Assembly: GCA_025059535.1 (NCBI GenBank)
Contig: JANXCX010000019.1
Span: forward strand, 132,363 to 196,362
DNA: 64,000 nt
Source of the DNA: Bacteroidia bacterium
Lineage (GTDB): Bacteria > Bacteroidota > Bacteroidia > SpSt-205
Direction: 5' to 3'
The first letter of the stretch is position 1; every line of letters starts with the position of its first letter. The notes below the pieces were generated by a model that saw nothing but the letters and a program-made list of their open reading frames with translations, was not told the DNA's origin and did not search any database. The translations under genes and the position numbers were made by a program. Of this stretch, positions 63,851-64,000 are shown piece after piece.

Positions 63851-64000
63851 ATGCTGCGCTTGGTATTAGTACTGGGTGTAGGCCTATGGGCGCAATCGGG
63901 CGGCCTACACGTACAGCCCCCCCAGCAGGACTTTGGCCAGGTCAAACAAGGTACGATTGTCAAGGCCCGCTTTACTCTAGTAAATCAAGGCCCTACACCC
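63851..64000 (+). CDS. Exported DUF1573 protein, truncated by window edge
   Basis: Fifty codons are visible. Signal peptide ending LWAQ, then the start of a DUF1573-type immunoglobulin-like domain (QQDFGQVKQGTIVKARFTLV), common in Bacteroidota exported proteins of unknown function. The rest lies outside the window. Confidence 0.75.
   Translation, partial: MLRLVLVLGVGLWAQSGGLHVQPPQQDFGQVKQGTIVKARFTLVNQGPTP

Overview
The window is from a bacterium of the phylum Bacteroidota; I cannot place it more finely. The marks are a type IX secretion/gliding set (PorT, GldD, GldE), two secreted proteins with type IX C-terminal sorting domains, SusC-style TonB-dependent receptors with an N-terminal carboxypeptidase-regulatory-like domain, a type III glutamine synthetase, DUF2723 and OstA-like proteins, and the Bacteroidota -7 promoter element TAnnTTTG. 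Base composition looks moderately GC-rich (my impression is mid-50s percent). Coding is extremely dense: no gap exceeds about 140 bases, many same-strand genes overlap by 4 to 119 bases, and two convergent pairs share stop-codon bases. I see no insertion sequence, prophage, CRISPR array or rRNA.

Layout. 1-3150: a truncated periplasmic giant and an M16 peptidase (-), back to back with trmB (+). 3222-4158: tRNA-Cys and a drug/metabolite-type transporter. 4162-7314 (-): a beta-propeller type IX cargo and panB. 7324-11022 (+): ubiE, porT, gamma carbonic anhydrase, a fused peptide-ABC ATPase. 11159-13999: TonB receptor. 14006-19083 (-): secreted propeller protein, DUF4159, OstA-like protein, lipocalin-like lipoprotein. 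19139-22444: secA. 22441-25517 (-): ruvA, icd, radical SAM protein. 25571-32152 (+): a coiled-coil lipoprotein, a strong terminator, then wza-wzc-PHP phosphatase-unknown-folB-cyclophilin-PP2C. 32178-37925 (+): TonB receptor, nuoA-ALDH-thiG, tRNA-Ser. 37926-47937 (-): glycosidase-like protein, CocE-type type IX cargo plus two small coiled-coil membrane proteins, DUF2723-GWxTD-SpoU methyltransferase. 48021-55694 (+): gldE-gldD-tatD, an unknown protein, TetR, two paralogous GT-C-like membrane proteins, a heme lipoprotein. 55698-64000: ubiD and thiolase (-), an MbfA-like iron protein (+), glutamine synthetase III (-), SPFH protein and histidine kinase (+), and the start of a DUF1573 protein.

The most striking pattern is regulatory. 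Twenty-two exact TAnnTTTG elements sit directly before genes. Eighteen lie only 3-10 bases before a start codon and two lie 4 and 7 bases before the tRNA 5' ends, which implies largely leaderless transcripts without Shine-Dalgarno sites. These elements also decide several start codons (GTG 11159, TTG 48021, ATG 58852, ATG 55074). In two places the TAG stop codon of the upstream gene is itself the TAG of the next promoter. A second striking feature is a 119-base overlap in which the end of gldE also encodes the signal peptide and lipobox of gldD.

Functional themes are envelope biogenesis and secretion (SecA, PorT, OstA-like, Wza/Wzc, cargo proteins), menaquinone synthesis (UbiE, UbiD), RNA modification and core metabolism. 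I did not find a clearly new defence or mobile system.
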